Source of the DNA: Neisseria bergeri
GTDB taxonomy: Bacteria; Pseudomonadota; Gammaproteobacteria; Burkholderiales; Neisseriaceae
Reading direction: 5' to 3'
NCBI GenBank assembly: GCA_003044455.1
Contig: POWY01000010.1
Location: forward strand, 23,005-87,004
Length of the DNA stretch: 64,000 nucleotides
Position 1 is the stretch's first letter, and the number at the start of each line of letters is the position of its first letter. Positions 1-10,210 of the stretch are shown piece after piece. The notes under the pieces are model-generated. The model saw nothing but the letters and a program-made list of their open reading frames with translations. It was not told the origin of the DNA and did not search any database. A program made the position numbers and the translations under genes.

Positions 1-184
1 GCGCTATTACCTCGTCGCCATCCTCTTTATCCTCTTCGATTTGGAGGTTGCGTTTATGCTGCCGTGGGCGGTCGTGTTCAAAGATTTGGGCGCATACGGC
101 TTCTGGTCTATGCTGGTGTTTATCGTCGTTCTGACGGTAGGCTTTGTTTACGAATGGAAAAAAGGTGCGCTGGAATGGGAATAG
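1..184 (+). CDS. nuoA: NADH-quinone oxidoreductase subunit A, 3' end (partial)
   Basis: The reading frame beginning at base 2 encodes the last 60 residues of NuoA and ends with TAG at 182-184. NuoA is a small three-helix subunit of the membrane arm of complex I, near the quinone site. Visible are the end of the second helix with the family's conserved acidic stretch (LFDLEVAF), a loop, and a third hydrophobic helix (residues starting [13 protein letters not shown]), followed by a short charged tail. The start lies upstream of the window. It overlaps nuoB by 10 bases, as expected for tightly coupled operon genes. Confidence 0.93.
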   Translation, partial: RYYLVAILFILFDLEVAFMLPWAVVFKDLGAYGFWSMLVFIVVLTVGFVYEWKKGALEWE

Positions 185-657
185 AAGGCGTTTTGAAAAA
201 AGGTTTCATCACCACCAGCGCGGATACGGTGTTGAACTATATGCGTACCGGTTCGTTGTGGCCGGTTACTTTCGGCTTGGCCTGCTGCGCCGTGGAAATG
301 ATGCACGCGGGTATGGCGCGTTACGACCTTGACCGTTTCGGCATTATTTTCCGTCCGTCCCCCCGTCAGGCCGACCTGATGATTGTGGCGGGTACGCTCA
401 CCAATAAAATGGCGCCCGCCCTGCGTCGCGTGTACGACCAGCTCGCCGAGCCGCGCTGGGTATTGTCCATGGGTTCGTGTGCCAACGGCGGCGGCTATTA
501 TCATTATTCTTATTCCGTCGTGCGCGGTGCCGACCGCGTCGTGCCGGTGGACGTTTATGTGCCGGGTTGCCCGCCGACTGCGGAAGCCCTGATTTACGGC
601 CTGATTCAGCTCCAACAAAAAATCAAGCGCACTTCCACCATCGCGCGTGACGAGTAA
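175..657 (+). CDS. nuoB: NADH-quinone oxidoreductase subunit B
   Basis: NuoB is the complex I subunit that carries the terminal [4Fe-4S] cluster N2, which passes electrons to quinone at the junction of the peripheral and membrane arms. The protein from ATG 175 has 160 residues, the normal length. The ligands are visible: the tandem cysteines C37-C38 in [10 protein letters not shown]102 in GSCANGG and C132 in [10 protein letters not shown]. The frame is open further upstream, to base 64, but the start at 175 matches the family N-terminus ([11 protein letters not shown]) and sits inside the end of nuoA, so translation is probably coupled. Confidence 0.96.
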   Translation: MGIEGVLKKGFITTSADTVLNYMRTGSLWPVTFGLACCAVEMMHAGMARYDLDRFGIIFRPSPRQADLMIVAGTLTNKMAPALRRVYDQLAEPRWVLSMGSCANGGGYYHYSYSVVRGADRVVPVDVYVPGCPPTAEALIYGLIQLQQKIKRTSTIARDE

Positions 658-669
658 GGAGAGGACGAT

Positions 670-1263
670 ATGGCAAGCATTCAAAACTTATACGAAACCG
701 TCAGCCGCGTTCTCGGCAATCAGGCAAGCAAAGTCATTTCCGCTTTGGGCGAGATTACCGTCGAGTGTCTGCCCGAGCACTATATTTCAGTCATGACCGC
801 ACTGCGCGACCATGAAGAGCTGCATTTCGAGCTCTTGGTTGACTTGTGCGGTGTCGATTACAGCACTTACAAAAACGAAGTATGGCAGGGCAAACGCTTT
901 GCCGTCGTCAGTCAGCTGCTTTCCGTTAAAAACAATCAACGCATCCGTGTACGCGTCTGGGTTTCAGACGACGATTTCCCCGTAGTCGAATCCGTAGTCG
1001 ATATTTACAACAGCGCGGATTGGTACGAGCGCGAAGCCTTCGATATGTACGGCATCATGTTCAACAACCACCCGGACTTGCGCCGCATCCTGACCGATTA
1101 CGGTTTTGTCGGACATCCGTTCCGCAAAGACTTCCCGATTTCCGGCTATGTGGAAATGCGTTACGACGAAGAGCAAAAACGCGTGATTTACCAACCCGTT
1201 ACCATCGAGCCGCGCGAGATCACGCCGCGTATCGTCCGTGAGGAGAACTACGGTGGCCAATAA
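670..1263 (+). CDS. nuoC: NADH-quinone oxidoreductase subunit C
   Basis: NuoC is the 30-kDa-type hydrophilic subunit of the peripheral arm, which packs against NuoD near the quinone site. The 197-residue protein carries the family signature at about residues 118-155 ([12 protein letters not shown], then [13 protein letters not shown] and GHPFRKDFP). A Shine-Dalgarno-like AAGGAGAGGA precedes the ATG. NuoC and NuoD are separate genes here, unlike the NuoCD fusion of E. coli. The end overlaps the GTG start of nuoD by 11 bases. Confidence 0.96.
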   Translation: MASIQNLYETVSRVLGNQASKVISALGEITVECLPEHYISVMTALRDHEELHFELLVDLCGVDYSTYKNEVWQGKRFAVVSQLLSVKNNQRIRVRVWVSDDDFPVVESVVDIYNSADWYEREAFDMYGIMFNNHPDLRRILTDYGFVGHPFRKDFPISGYVEMRYDEEQKRVIYQPVTIEPREITPRIVREENYGGQ

Positions 1264-2509
1264 ATTAAGAAACTACACCATCAACTTCGGCCCGCAACAC
1301 CCTGCGGCGCACGGCGTATTGCGTATGATTTTGGAGTTGGACGGCGAACAAATCGTCCGTGCCGACCCGCATATCGGCCTCCTGCACCGAGGTACTGAAA
1401 AACTGGCGGAAACCAAAACCTACCTGCAAGCCCTGCCTTATATGGACCGCTTGGACTACGTTTCCATGATGGTCAACGAGCAGGCGTATTGCTTGGCGGT
1501 AGAAAAACTCGCCGGAATTGATGTGCCTATCCGCGCCCAATATATCCGCGTGATGTTCGCCGAAGTAACGCGCATCCTCAATCATTTGATGGGCATCGGT
1601 TCGCACGCATTCGACATTGGTGCGATGACCGCCATCCTTTATGCCTTCCGCGACCGCGAAGAGCTGATGGACTTGTACGAAGCCGTGTCCGGCGCACGTA
1701 TGCACGCAGCCTACTTCCGTCCCGGCGGCGTTTACCGCGACCTGCCCGACTTCATGCCCAAATACGAGAGCAGCAAATTCCGCAACGCCAAAGTATTGAA
1801 GCAGCTCAATGAATCCCGCGAAGGCACGATGCTCGACTTTATCGATGCCTTCTGCGAACGTTTCCCGAAAAACATCGACACACTCGAAACCCTCCTGACC
1901 GACAACCGCATCTGGAAACAGCGTACCGTCGGCATCGGCGTCGTCTTCCCCGAACGCGCCATGCAAAAAGGCTTTACCGGCGTGATGTTGCGCGGTTCGG
2001 GCGTGGAATGGGACGTGCGTAAGAAACAGCCGTATGAAGTGTACGACAAAATGGATTTCGATATTCCCGTCGGCGTGAACGGCGACTGCTACGACCGTTA
2101 CCTCTGCCGTATGGAAGAAATGCGTCAATCCGTACGCATCATCAAACAATGTTCCGAGTGGTTGCGTGTTAATCCGGGTCCGGTCATTACCGTAAACCAC
2201 AAATTCGCTCCGCCCAAACGTACTGAAATGAAAACAGGTATGGAAGACCTGATTCACCATTTCAAACTCTTTACCGAAGGTATGCACGTTCCCGAGGGCG
2301 AGACCTACACCGCTGTCGAACACCCGAAAGGCGAGTTCGGCGTTTATATCATTTCAGACGGCGCAAACAAACCCTACCGCCTGAAAATCCGCGCACCCGG
2401 CTTCGCCCACCTGCAAGGCATGGACGAAATGGCAAAAGGCCACATGCTCGCCGACGTCGTTGCCATCATCGGTACGCAGGACATCGTATTCGGGGAGGTT
2501 GACCGATAA
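1253..2509 (+). CDS. nuoD: NADH-quinone oxidoreductase subunit D
   Basis: NuoD is the 49-kDa-type subunit, related to the large subunit of [NiFe] hydrogenases, and forms most of the quinone-binding cavity. I take the start at GTG 1253 rather than the frame opening at 1238. This gives the family N-terminus ([21 protein letters not shown]) and 418 residues, and GAGGAG lies about 9 bases upstream. The HPAAHG motif near residue 17 and the C-terminal [12 protein letters not shown] are diagnostic. Its stop overlaps the nuoE start codon by one base (TAATG). Confidence 0.96.
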   Translation: MANKLRNYTINFGPQHPAAHGVLRMILELDGEQIVRADPHIGLLHRGTEKLAETKTYLQALPYMDRLDYVSMMVNEQAYCLAVEKLAGIDVPIRAQYIRVMFAEVTRILNHLMGIGSHAFDIGAMTAILYAFRDREELMDLYEAVSGARMHAAYFRPGGVYRDLPDFMPKYESSKFRNAKVLKQLNESREGTMLDFIDAFCERFPKNIDTLETLLTDNRIWKQRTVGIGVVFPERAMQKGFTGVMLRGSGVEWDVRKKQPYEVYDKMDFDIPVGVNGDCYDRYLCRMEEMRQSVRIIKQCSEWLRVNPGPVITVNHKFAPPKRTEMKTGMEDLIHHFKLFTEGMHVPEGETYTAVEHPKGEFGVYIISDGANKPYRLKIRAPGFAHLQGMDEMAKGHMLADVVAIIGTQDIVFGEVDR

Positions 2510-2982
2510 TGTTATCCGCAGAATCCTTAAAACAAATTGACATCGAGTTGGCGAAATATCCCGCCGACCAACGCCGTTCCGCCATCATGGGCGCGTTGCG
2601 TATCGCCCAAACCGAAAAAGGCTGGCTCGCCCCCGAAACCATCGCCTTTGTTGCCGACTACATCGGCATCTCGCCTGCACAAGCCTACGAAGTCGCTACC
2701 TTCTACAATATGTACGATCTTGAGCCTGTCGGCAAATACAAACTGACCGTTTGTACCAACCTGCCCTGCGCCCTGCGCGGCGGTATGGCTACCGGCGAAT
2801 ACCTCAAACAAAAACTCGGTATCGGCTACGGCGAAACCACGCCCGACGGCAAATTTACCCTTGTCGAAGGCGAATGCATGGGCGCATGTGGCGATGCCCC
2901 CGTTATGCTGGTCAACAACCACAGCATGTGCAGCTTTATGACCGAAGAGGCGATTGAGAAGAAATTAGCAGAATTAGAATAG
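2509..2982 (+). CDS. nuoE: NADH-quinone oxidoreductase subunit E
   Basis: NuoE is the 24-kDa-type, thioredoxin-fold subunit holding the [2Fe-2S] cluster N1a next to the FMN-bearing NuoF. The 157-residue protein has an N-terminal helical part and the four cluster cysteines at C82 and C87 (CTNLPC) and C123 and C127 (CMGAC). The start is fused to the nuoD stop (TAATG). In most bacteria nuoF follows directly, but here about 830 bases with an unrelated gene separate them. Confidence 0.96.
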   Translation: MLSAESLKQIDIELAKYPADQRRSAIMGALRIAQTEKGWLAPETIAFVADYIGISPAQAYEVATFYNMYDLEPVGKYKLTVCTNLPCALRGGMATGEYLKQKLGIGYGETTPDGKFTLVEGECMGACGDAPVMLVNNHSMCSFMTEEAIEKKLAELE

Positions 2983-3080
2983 ATTATCCGGATGCAGCCG
3001 GGTTTGTAATCAAATTTAAACGGTTATTCCAAAATTCTAAATTGTGATTTTAAAAAGTAACAATAAAAAAGGAGTGGTTG

Positions 3081-3656
3081 ATGAGGGGGGTAATTGTTAA
3101 ATGGGATGACGAAAAAGGTTATGGTTTTATACGGATAGATGGCGGTAACAAAGAAATTTTCTGCCATATTTCCGACTTTTCCCCAAGAAACCCACGTCCT
3201 GAAATTAACGAGGTGGTTGGTTTTGAAGTGGTTTCAGACGGCAAGGGAAGATTTTCTGCAAAACAGATACGCTATCTGAATCGGGAGCGCGCAGTTTCTC
3301 CCGTGTACCGCAAGAAACATCGAAAAGACGAGGAATCTCCCACTTCGATTGTTCGGGTTGTGCTGTCTTTGTTGGTCGGTTTGCTGCTTGTTTCGGCAAT
3401 CGGCTATAAGGCGTATCAATATGCGTCAGAGAAGCTGACTCCGAAACAGGAAAATACGCCGGTTAAAACACAAGTATTGCCCGAAATAAAACGGCAGCAG
3501 CCCGACAGCAGCCCATACCGTTGCGACGGCAGGCAATATTGCCCACAAATGACTTCGTGCGAAGAAGCCAAATGGTTTGTAAGGAACTGTTCCGATACCA
3601 AGATGGACGGCGATGGCGACGGCATTCCGTGTGAAAATATGTGCAGCGGATGGTAA
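3081..3656 (+). CDS. Cold-shock domain, membrane-anchored, excalibur-domain protein
   Basis: A 191-residue three-part protein lying between nuoE and nuoF. Residues 1-65 form a cold-shock (OB-fold) nucleic-acid-binding domain with the RNP1-like KGYGFI at 12-17. A basic linker follows, then one transmembrane helix at about 88-108. The C-terminal part (about 146-191) is an excalibur-type calcium-binding domain, with six cysteines and the acidic loop DGDGDG at 176-181. ATG 3081 is chosen over TTG 3078 because AAAGGAG lies 6 bases upstream. By prediction the cold-shock domain is cytoplasmic and the excalibur domain periplasmic. Its role is unknown. It is not a complex I subunit in any system I know. 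Confidence 0.85.
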   Translation: MRGVIVKWDDEKGYGFIRIDGGNKEIFCHISDFSPRNPRPEINEVVGFEVVSDGKGRFSAKQIRYLNRERAVSPVYRKKHRKDEESPTSIVRVVLSLLVGLLLVSAIGYKAYQYASEKLTPKQENTPVKTQVLPEIKRQQPDSSPYRCDGRQYCPQMTSCEEAKWFVRNCSDTKMDGDGDGIPCENMCSGW

Positions 3657-3717
3657 TTTTGATTGATGACGGGAAGAACAAACACAGGTTTGGTTCAGAT
3701 TAAACGAAGACAGGAAA

Positions 3718-3755
3718 ATGCCGTCTGAAAACAGACGAACCGTTTCAGACGGCAT
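3718..3755 (+). terminator. Inverted DUS pair
   Basis: ATGCCGTCTGAAA and its inverse face each other across a short loop, downstream of the cold-shock-domain gene and upstream of nuoF. In Neisseria such paired uptake sequences serve as Rho-independent terminators. Here it would lie inside the nuo operon, so either read-through occurs or nuoF has its own promoter. Confidence 0.7.
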
Positions 3756-3815
3756 CAGGAACATTGAGACGGCAGGCAGCCGCAACCGATACGAAAACAA
3801 ACAGGCACACCAAAA

Positions 3816-5111
3816 ATGGCTATTTACCAATCAGGCGTGATTTTTGACCAAGTGGATACCGCCAATCCCGATTGCTGGACATTGGACGAATACGTCAAAC
3901 GCGGCGGCTATACCGCCCTGCGTAAAATCTTGTCCGAAAACATCTCGCAAACCGACGTGATTGACGAAGTCAAAACCTCCGGCTTGCGCGGGCGCGGCGG
4001 TGCGGGCTTCCCGACCGGTTTGAAATGGAGCTTTATGCCCCGTTCCTTCCCGGGCGAAAAATACGTCGTCTGCAATACCGACGAAGGCGAGCCGGGTACA
4101 TTTAAAGACCGCGACATTATTATGTTCAATCCCCATGCACTGATTGAAGGCATGATTATTGCCGGTTACGCGATGGGCGCGAAAGCCGGCTACAACTATA
4201 TCCACGGCGAAATTTTCGAAGGCTACCAACGCTTTGAAGCTGCTTTGGAGCAGGCGCGTGCCGCAGGCTTTTTGGGTAAAAATATTTTGGGTTCGGATTT
4301 TGAATTTGAACTCTTCGCCCACCACGGTTACGGCGCATATATTTGCGGCGAAGAAACCGCATTGCTTGAATCGTTGGAAGGCAAAAAAGGCCAGCCGCGC
4401 TTCAAACCGCCATTCCCTGCTTCGTTCGGCCTGTACGGCAAACCGACCACCATTAATAATACTGAAACCTTTTCCTCCGTCCCATTCATTGTCCGTGATG
4501 GCGGACAGGCATTTGCCGATAAAGGTATTCCGAATGCAGGCGGTACCAAATTGTTCTGTATTTCCGGCCATGTCGAGCGTCCGGGCAACTATGAAGTGCC
4601 ATTGGGTACGCCGTTTGCCGAAATCCTGAAAATGGCGGGCGGTATGCGCGGCGGCAAAAAACTCAAAGCCGTTATTCCCGGCGGTTCGTCCGCGCCCGTA
4701 TTGCCTGCCGACATCATGATGCAGACCAATATGGACTACGACTCGATTTCCAAAGCCGGCTCCATGCTCGGTTCCGGCGCGATTATCGTGATGGACGAAG
4801 ATGTGTGCATGGTCAAAGCCCTTGAACGGTTAAGCTACTTCTACTACGACGAATCCTGCGGCCAATGCACCCCCTGCCGCGAAGGCACTGGCTGGCTCTA
4901 CCGCATCGTCCACCGCATTGTAGAAGGCAAAGGCCGCATGGAAGACTTGGATTTGCTGGATTCCGTCGGCAACCAAATGGCAGGCCGCACCATCTGCGCC
5001 CTCGCCGACGCCGCCGTCTTCCCCGTCCGCAGCTTTACCAAGCATTTCCGTGATGAATTTGTGCATTACATTGAGCACGGCGGGCCGATGAAGCCGAATA
5101 AGTGGTGCTGA
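3816..5111 (+). CDS. nuoF: NADH-quinone oxidoreductase subunit F
   Basis: NuoF is the NADH-oxidising 51-kDa-type subunit, carrying FMN and the [4Fe-4S] cluster N3. The 431-residue protein has the glycine-rich nucleotide region ([15 protein letters not shown], then [13 protein letters not shown]) and the cluster ligands C348, C351, C354 ([13 protein letters not shown]) and C394 (TICALADAA). ATG 3816 gives the usual N-terminus. The gene follows a DUS-pair terminator instead of abutting nuoE, so its expression may be partly independent of nuoA-E. Confidence 0.96.
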   Translation: MAIYQSGVIFDQVDTANPDCWTLDEYVKRGGYTALRKILSENISQTDVIDEVKTSGLRGRGGAGFPTGLKWSFMPRSFPGEKYVVCNTDEGEPGTFKDRDIIMFNPHALIEGMIIAGYAMGAKAGYNYIHGEIFEGYQRFEAALEQARAAGFLGKNILGSDFEFELFAHHGYGAYICGEETALLESLEGKKGQPRFKPPFPASFGLYGKPTTINNTETFSSVPFIVRDGGQAFADKGIPNAGGTKLFCISGHVERPGNYEVPLGTPFAEILKMAGGMRGGKKLKAVIPGGSSAPVLPADIMMQTNMDYDSISKAGSMLGSGAIIVMDEDVCMVKALERLSYFYYDESCGQCTPCREGTGWLYRIVHRIVEGKGRMEDLDLLDSVGNQMAGRTICALADAAVFPVRSFTKHFRDEFVHYIEHGGPMKPNKWC

Positions 5112-5169
5112 GTTTTCAGACGGCATCCAAAAGAATGATTTATCAAATACCCGTAACTAGGAACGAACC

Positions 5170-7431
5170 ATGTTACAAATCGAAATCGACGGCAAACAGG
5201 TATCTGTGGAGCAGGGCGCGACGGTGATTGAAGCCGCGCACAAGCTCGGTACTTATATCCCGCATTTCTGTTACCACAAAAAACTTTCCATCGCCGCCAA
5301 CTGCCGTATGTGTCTGGTGGACGTGGAAAAAGCCCCCAAACCTCTGCCCGCCTGTGCCACGCCGGTTACAGACGGCATGATTGTGCGTACGCATTCGGCA
5401 AAAGCCCGAGAGGCGCAAGAAGGTGTGATGGAGTTTCTGCTCATCAACCATCCGCTTGATTGTCCGACCTGCGACCAAGGCGGTGAATGCCAGTTGCAGG
5501 ATTTGGCGATGGGCTACGGCAAAACCACCAGCCGCTACACCGAAGAAAAACGTTCCGTCGTCGGCAAAGACATGGGGTCTTTGGTTTCCGCCGAGGAAAT
5601 GAGCCGTTGTATCCACTGTACCCGCTGCGTGCGTTTCACTGAAGAAATCGCCGGTTTGCAGGAAATCGCCATGGCCAACCGCGGCGAACATTCCGAGATC
5701 ATGCCTTTTATCGGCAAAGCAGTGGAAACCGAATTGTCAGGCAACGTCATCGATTTGTGTCCTGTCGGCGCATTGACCAGCAAACCGTTCCGCTTTAACG
5801 CGCGTACTTGGGAATTGAACCGCCGCAAATCCGTTTCCGCCCATGACGCTTTGGGCAGCAACCTGATTGTGCAAACCAAAGACCATACCGTCCGCCGCGT
5901 GTTGCCGTTGGAAAACGAAGCCATCAACGAATGCTGGCTGTCCGACCGCGACCGTTTTGCCTACGAAGGCCTATATCACGAAAGCCGTCTGAAAAACCCG
6001 AAAATCAAACAGGGCGGCGAGTGGATGGACGTGGATTGGAAAACCGCGTTGGAATATGTCCGCAGCGCGATTGAATGTATCGCCAAAGACGGCAACCAAA
6101 ACCAAGTCGGCGTTTGGGCCAATCCGATGAATACGGTCGAAGAGCTGTATTTGGCGAAGAAATTTGCCGACGGTTTGGGTGTTAAAAACTTTGCAACCCG
6201 CCTGCGCCAACAAGACAAACGTCTTTCAGACGGCATTAAAGGTGCGCAATGGTTGGGACAAAGCATTGAATCGCTGGCGGACAACGATGCCGTATTGGTA
6301 GTCGGCGCGAACTTGCGCAAAGAACAGCCGCTCCTGACCGCCCGCCTGCGCCGCGCCGCCAAAGACCGTATGGCATTGAGTGTATTGGCCGGCAGTAAAG
6401 AAGAATTGTTTATGCCGCTTCTGTCTCAAGAAGCCGCACATCCCGACGAGTGGGCAGGCCGTCTGAAAAACCTGTCTGCCAATGCGGAACACGCCGTTAC
6501 CGCCAGCCTGAAAAACGCTGAAAAAGCAGCGGTGATTTTGGGCGCGGAAGTGCAAAACCATCCTGATTACGCCGCCATTTATACCGCCGCTCAAGAGCTG
6601 GCAGACGCGACCGGCGCAGTGCTGGGTATTTTGCCGCAAGCCGCCAACAGCGTCGGTGCGGATGTTTTGGGCGTGAACTCGGGCGAGAGCGTTGCCGAAA
6701 TGGCAAATGCGCCAAAACAGGCAGTTTTGTTGCTTAATGTCGAGCCTGAAATTGATACGGTTGACGGTGCAAAAGCCGTGGCCGCGTTGAAACAGGCGAA
6801 AAGCGTGATGGCGTTTACCCCGTTTGTCAGCGAAACGCTGCTGGACGTGTGCGACGTATTGTTGCCGATTGCGCCGTTTACTGAAACATCAGGCAGCTTC
6901 ATCAATATGGAAGGCCGTCTGCAATCTTTCCACGGCGTGGTACAAGGCTTCGGCGATTCGCGTCCGCTGTGGAAAGTGTTGCGCGTATTGGGCAACCTGT
7001 TTGACCTGAAAGGTTTTGAATACCACGATACCGCTGCGATTCTGAAAGATGCGCTGGATGCAGAAAGCCTGCCGTCCAAACTGGATAACCGCAGCACATG
7101 GACAGGGGAGGGCGTTCAGACGGCCTCAGACCGCCTCGTCCGTGTCGGTGGCGTTGGTATTTATCACACTGATCCTATCGTGCGCCGTTCCGCACCGTTG
7201 CAAGAAACCAGCCATGCCGCCGTGCCTGCCGCGCGTGTGAATCCGAACACATTGGCGCGCTTGGGCCTGCAAGACGGACAATCCGCTGTCGCCAAACAAA
7301 ACGGCGCAAGCGTATCGGTTGTCGTCAAAGCCGATGCCGGTTTGCCTGAAAACGTGGTGCATCTGCCGCTGCATACCGAAAATGCCGCGCTGGGTGCGTT
7401 GATGGACACTATTGAACTGGCGGGAGCTTGA
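5170..7431 (+). CDS. nuoG: NADH-quinone oxidoreductase subunit G
   Basis: NuoG is the largest peripheral-arm subunit and carries several iron-sulfur clusters between NuoF and NuoI. The 753-residue protein shows the ferredoxin-like [2Fe-2S] ligands C34, C45, C48 and C62. It also shows the His-coordinated [4Fe-4S] ligands H94, C98, C101 and C107, and a second [4Fe-4S] set at C147, C150, C153 and C197. A molybdopterin-oxidoreductase-like domain fills the rest. I do not see the extra E. coli N7-type cysteine set. The stop overlaps the nuoH leader; the next ATG lies 3 bases downstream. Confidence 0.96.
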   Translation: MLQIEIDGKQVSVEQGATVIEAAHKLGTYIPHFCYHKKLSIAANCRMCLVDVEKAPKPLPACATPVTDGMIVRTHSAKAREAQEGVMEFLLINHPLDCPTCDQGGECQLQDLAMGYGKTTSRYTEEKRSVVGKDMGSLVSAEEMSRCIHCTRCVRFTEEIAGLQEIAMANRGEHSEIMPFIGKAVETELSGNVIDLCPVGALTSKPFRFNARTWELNRRKSVSAHDALGSNLIVQTKDHTVRRVLPLENEAINECWLSDRDRFAYEGLYHESRLKNPKIKQGGEWMDVDWKTALEYVRSAIECIAKDGNQNQVGVWANPMNTVEELYLAKKFADGLGVKNFATRLRQQDKRLSDGIKGAQWLGQSIESLADNDAVLVVGANLRKEQPLLTARLRRAAKDRMALSVLAGSKEELFMPLLSQEAAHPDEWAGRLKNLSANAEHAVTASLKNAEKAAVILGAEVQNHPDYAAIYTAAQELADATGAVLGILPQAANSVGADVLGVNSGESVAEMANAPKQAVLLLNVEPEIDTVDGAKAVAALKQAKSVMAFTPFVSETLLDVCDVLLPIAPFTETSGSFINMEGRLQSFHGVVQGFGDSRPLWKVLRVLGNLFDLKGFEYHDTAAILKDALDAESLPSKLDNRSTWTGEGVQTASDRLVRVGGVGIYHTDPIVRRSAPLQETSHAAVPAARVNPNTLARLGLQDGQSAVAKQNGASVSVVVKADAGLPENVVHLPLHTENAALGALMDTIELAGA

Positions 7432-7433
7432 TC

Positions 7434-8510
7434 ATGCAAGAATGGTTCCAAAACCTCTTTGCCGCAACGCTCGGTCTGGGCGATTTGGGCATCACCGTAG
7501 GCTTGGTGGTATCCGTCATCGTCAAAATCGTGATTATCCTGATTCCGCTGATTCTGACCGTTGCCTACCTGACGTATTTTGAACGTAAAGTCATTGGCTT
7601 TATGCAGCTTCGCGTCGGCCCGAACGTAACCGGTCCGTGGGGTCTGATTCAGCCGTTTGCCGACGTGTTCAAACTCTTGTTTAAAGAGGTAACCCGTCCG
7701 AAGCTGTCAAACAAGGCCCTGTTCTATATCGGCCCGATTATGTCGCTTGCCCCGTCTTTCGCGGCATGGGCAGTGATTCCGTTCAACGAAGAATGGGTGC
7801 TGACCAACATCAATATCGGCCTTTTGTACATCCTGATGATTACCTCGCTGTCGGTTTACGGCGTGATCATCGCGGGCTGGGCTTCCAACTCCAAATATTC
7901 GTTTTTGGGCGCAATGCGTGCTTCCGCACAAAGCATTTCCTACGAGATTGCCATGAGTGCCGCGCTGGTGTGCGTCGTGATGGTATCGGGCAGCATGAAC
8001 TTCTCCGACATCGTTGCCGCACAAGCTAAAGGTATTGCCGGCGGTTCGGTATTCTCTTGGAACTGGCTGCCGCTCTTCCCCATCTTCATCGTCTATCTGA
8101 TTTCCGCCGTTGCCGAAACCAACCGCGCGCCGTTTGACGTGGCAGAGGGTGAGTCTGAAATCGTTGCCGGCCACCACGTCGAATACTCCGGCTTCGCGTT
8201 CGCGCTGTTCTTCCTTGCCGAATACATTTTCATGATTCTGATTGCCGCGCTGACATCGCTGATGTTCCTCGGCGGCTGGCTGTCCCCCTTCCCGCAAAGC
8301 TGGGGCTTTATCGGCACGCCTTCCGCATTCTGGATGTTCGTGAAAATGGCGGCTGTGCTGTACTGGTATCTGTGGATACGCGCCACCTTCCCGCGCTACC
8401 GCTACGACCAAATCATGCGCTTGGGCTGGAAAGTGCTGATTCCCATCGGCTTCGCCTATATTGTGATTTTGGGTCTGTGGATGATTTCGCCGCTGAATTT
8501 GTGGAAATAG
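7434..8510 (+). CDS. nuoH: NADH-quinone oxidoreductase subunit H
   Basis: NuoH is the membrane subunit that forms much of the quinone chamber and the first proton-path element. From ATG 7434 the protein has 358 residues and about eight hydrophobic helices. Conserved charged loops are visible, including [18 protein letters not shown] and the acidic [10 protein letters not shown] loop. GGGAG lies 7 bases upstream of this ATG. The TTG at 7428, which overlaps the nuoG stop, is a less likely start. Confidence 0.95.
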   Translation: MQEWFQNLFAATLGLGDLGITVGLVVSVIVKIVIILIPLILTVAYLTYFERKVIGFMQLRVGPNVTGPWGLIQPFADVFKLLFKEVTRPKLSNKALFYIGPIMSLAPSFAAWAVIPFNEEWVLTNINIGLLYILMITSLSVYGVIIAGWASNSKYSFLGAMRASAQSISYEIAMSAALVCVVMVSGSMNFSDIVAAQAKGIAGGSVFSWNWLPLFPIFIVYLISAVAETNRAPFDVAEGESEIVAGHHVEYSGFAFALFFLAEYIFMILIAALTSLMFLGGWLSPFPQSWGFIGTPSAFWMFVKMAAVLYWYLWIRATFPRYRYDQIMRLGWKVLIPIGFAYIVILGLWMISPLNLWK

Positions 8511-8559
8511 GTCGTCTGAAAACCTTGATTCAGATGCGGCTTGTGAAAGGATGAAGCAA

Positions 8560-8898
8560 ATGAAGAGATATGCAGCAATATTGTCTTCCGTCATTTTGGC
8601 ATCATGTGCGCTTGTCGGCGGTATCCAATACGGCGGTCAAAGTACCGCGTTCGGCGGCGACAATGTTTTGCGCAATGATGTCGCGAAGGTCATCAAGCAA
8701 TGGGAAAGTACCGCTTTCTTATGCCAAAACATCAAAGCCATCGATGCAAAAATCAGCGATGTCAAACGTGTGAAAGGGCGGATACAGTCCGAGGAAGTGT
8801 GGACGGTACAGGCTTGTGGTCAGGTGCGCCATTACAATGTGCATATGCGTGAAGATGAACGCGGCGAAACAAATTTCAACGTTTCATTTTTAAAATAA
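8560..8898 (+). CDS. Small predicted lipoprotein
   Basis: A 112-residue protein of unknown function between nuoH and nuoI. The N-terminus is a lipoprotein signal: basic MKRY, a hydrophobic stretch, then the lipobox LASC with lipidation at C16. The mature part has two further cysteines and no family I can name. ATG 8560 is preferred over ATG 8551, because the AAAGG ribosome site lies immediately before 8551 but about 10 bases before 8560. A DUS variant (AGGTCGTCTGAA) precedes it and a DUS core follows it. It is probably co-transcribed with nuo, but nothing in the sequence links it to complex I. Confidence 0.75.
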   Translation: MKRYAAILSSVILASCALVGGIQYGGQSTAFGGDNVLRNDVAKVIKQWESTAFLCQNIKAIDAKISDVKRVKGRIQSEEVWTVQACGQVRHYNVHMREDERGETNFNVSFLK

Positions 8899-8957
8899 CC
8901 GGTTTTCAGACGGCTTGAAGCCCTCAAAATATTCCCTGAGATAATGGGTTGAATAAT

Positions 8958-9437
8958 ATGGCTAACTTAGTAAAAACTTTCTTGCTTGGCGAATTGGTAA
9001 AAGGCTTGGGCGTAACGCTCAAAAACTTTTTTGCCCGCAAAGACACAATTTATTTCCCCGAAGAGAAAACGCCGCAATCCGTGCGTTTCAGGGGTCTGCA
9101 CGCGCAACGCCGTTATCCGAACGGCGAAGAGCGCTGTATTGCGTGTAAATTGTGCGAGGCAGTTTGTCCGGCAATGGCGATTAACATCGAATCGGAAGAA
9201 CGTGAAGACGGCACACGCCGCACCAAGCGTTACGACATCGACCTGACCAAGTGCATCTTCTGCGGTTTCTGCGAAGAAGCCTGCCCGACCGATGCGATTG
9301 TGGAAACCCATATTTTTGAATACCACGGCGAGAAAAAAGGCGACTTGCACATGACCAAGCCGATCCTATTGGCAATCGGCGACAAATACGAAGCCGAAAT
9401 CGCCAAACGCAAAGCCGCTGACGCGCCGTATCGTTAA
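8958..9437 (+). CDS. nuoI: NADH-quinone oxidoreductase subunit I
   Basis: NuoI is the ferredoxin-like subunit with two [4Fe-4S] clusters (N6a and N6b) that relays electrons from NuoG to NuoB. The 159-residue protein from ATG 8958 has an amphipathic N-terminal helix. The two CxxCxxCxxxC motifs are at C60, C63, C66 and C70, and at C99, C102, C105 and C109. The TTG at 8949 would add three residues, and the family start is MANLVKTF. The ribosome site is weak. Confidence 0.95.
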   Translation: MANLVKTFLLGELVKGLGVTLKNFFARKDTIYFPEEKTPQSVRFRGLHAQRRYPNGEERCIACKLCEAVCPAMAINIESEEREDGTRRTKRYDIDLTKCIFCGFCEEACPTDAIVETHIFEYHGEKKGDLHMTKPILLAIGDKYEAEIAKRKAADAPYR

Positions 9438-9467
9438 TGCTTTTGGGCTTCTTGGAAGGTTTTAAAT

Positions 9468-10175
9468 ATGGAAGGACTGATTAATGCATTGAAATATTTA
9501 GCCGAACATGAGCCAATAGATAATTTTGAAGAAATTAGAATTAGAAATAGCCCGATTGAGTTGCCAAGTGGATTAAGTAATTTTGAACAAAATATTTTTT
9601 TAAAAGAAAATTTATCCCCAAAATTACAAAATGATGATAGCTTGAAGACTCATTATTGGATTATCCGTGAATGGGGTGGGATTAAAAGTTTTAAACAATC
9701 TGCTGAAAATAGCCAGCTTATTCGTCAATTTTTATCGGAACTTAATTCGGGAAAATTGAGTAGTGGTTTGTTGAAAATTTCATCATTATCTAAATTGGCT
9801 TCTTTTATAGATTGTGAGCGATTCGCCATTTATGATTCACGCGCTATTTTTTCGTTGAATTGGTTGTTGTTTAAATTTACAAATGCAGATTTGTTTTTTC
9901 AGCCACAAGGTAGAAATAGGGAACTAGAAATCCGAAATATGAACGTATTGTTTCATTTTTCTGATATCAAACCGAATTATCGGAAACCAGACGTTTCGTT
10001 TCATCAATATTGTGGGTTGTTACAAGATTTGGCGAAACAAGTTTATGGTAAACAAGCAAAACCGTATCACATAGAAATGTTGTTATTCAAAATTGCGACA
10101 ACGTGGATTTGTGCGGATATGGATCAACTGATTAAGTTTGATTGTTTGCGTAACCAGGATTTTCAGACTGCTTGA
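9468..10175 (+). CDS. Unknown AT-rich protein inserted between nuoI and nuoJ
   Basis: A 235-residue protein I do not recognise. GGAAGG lies about 9 bases upstream of ATG 9468. It has no signal peptide or clear membrane helix. It is rich in Asn, Lys, Ile and Phe, and its codons are visibly AT-rich, unlike the flanking nuo genes, which suggests horizontal acquisition. The last codons (FQTA then TGA) are written by a degenerate uptake sequence (TTTCAGACTGCTTGA). The restriction-modification genes inside the same operon have a similar base composition. It could be an accessory of that system or a separate acquisition; the sequence does not decide. Confidence 0.75.
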   Translation: MEGLINALKYLAEHEPIDNFEEIRIRNSPIELPSGLSNFEQNIFLKENLSPKLQNDDSLKTHYWIIREWGGIKSFKQSAENSQLIRQFLSELNSGKLSSGLLKISSLSKLASFIDCERFAIYDSRAIFSLNWLLFKFTNADLFFQPQGRNRELEIRNMNVLFHFSDIKPNYRKPDVSFHQYCGLLQDLAKQVYGKQAKPYHIEMLLFKIATTWICADMDQLIKFDCLRNQDFQTA

Positions 10176-10210
10176 AACCATATTTTTGATTAATAAAGAA
10201 AGCATAGACT

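Noticed and set aside
1265..2323. Long minus-strand open frame (352 codons) opposite nuoD
   Set aside because: Its protein is rich in His, Phe and Val in the way typical of the antisense of GC-rich coding DNA, and nuoD is unmistakable.
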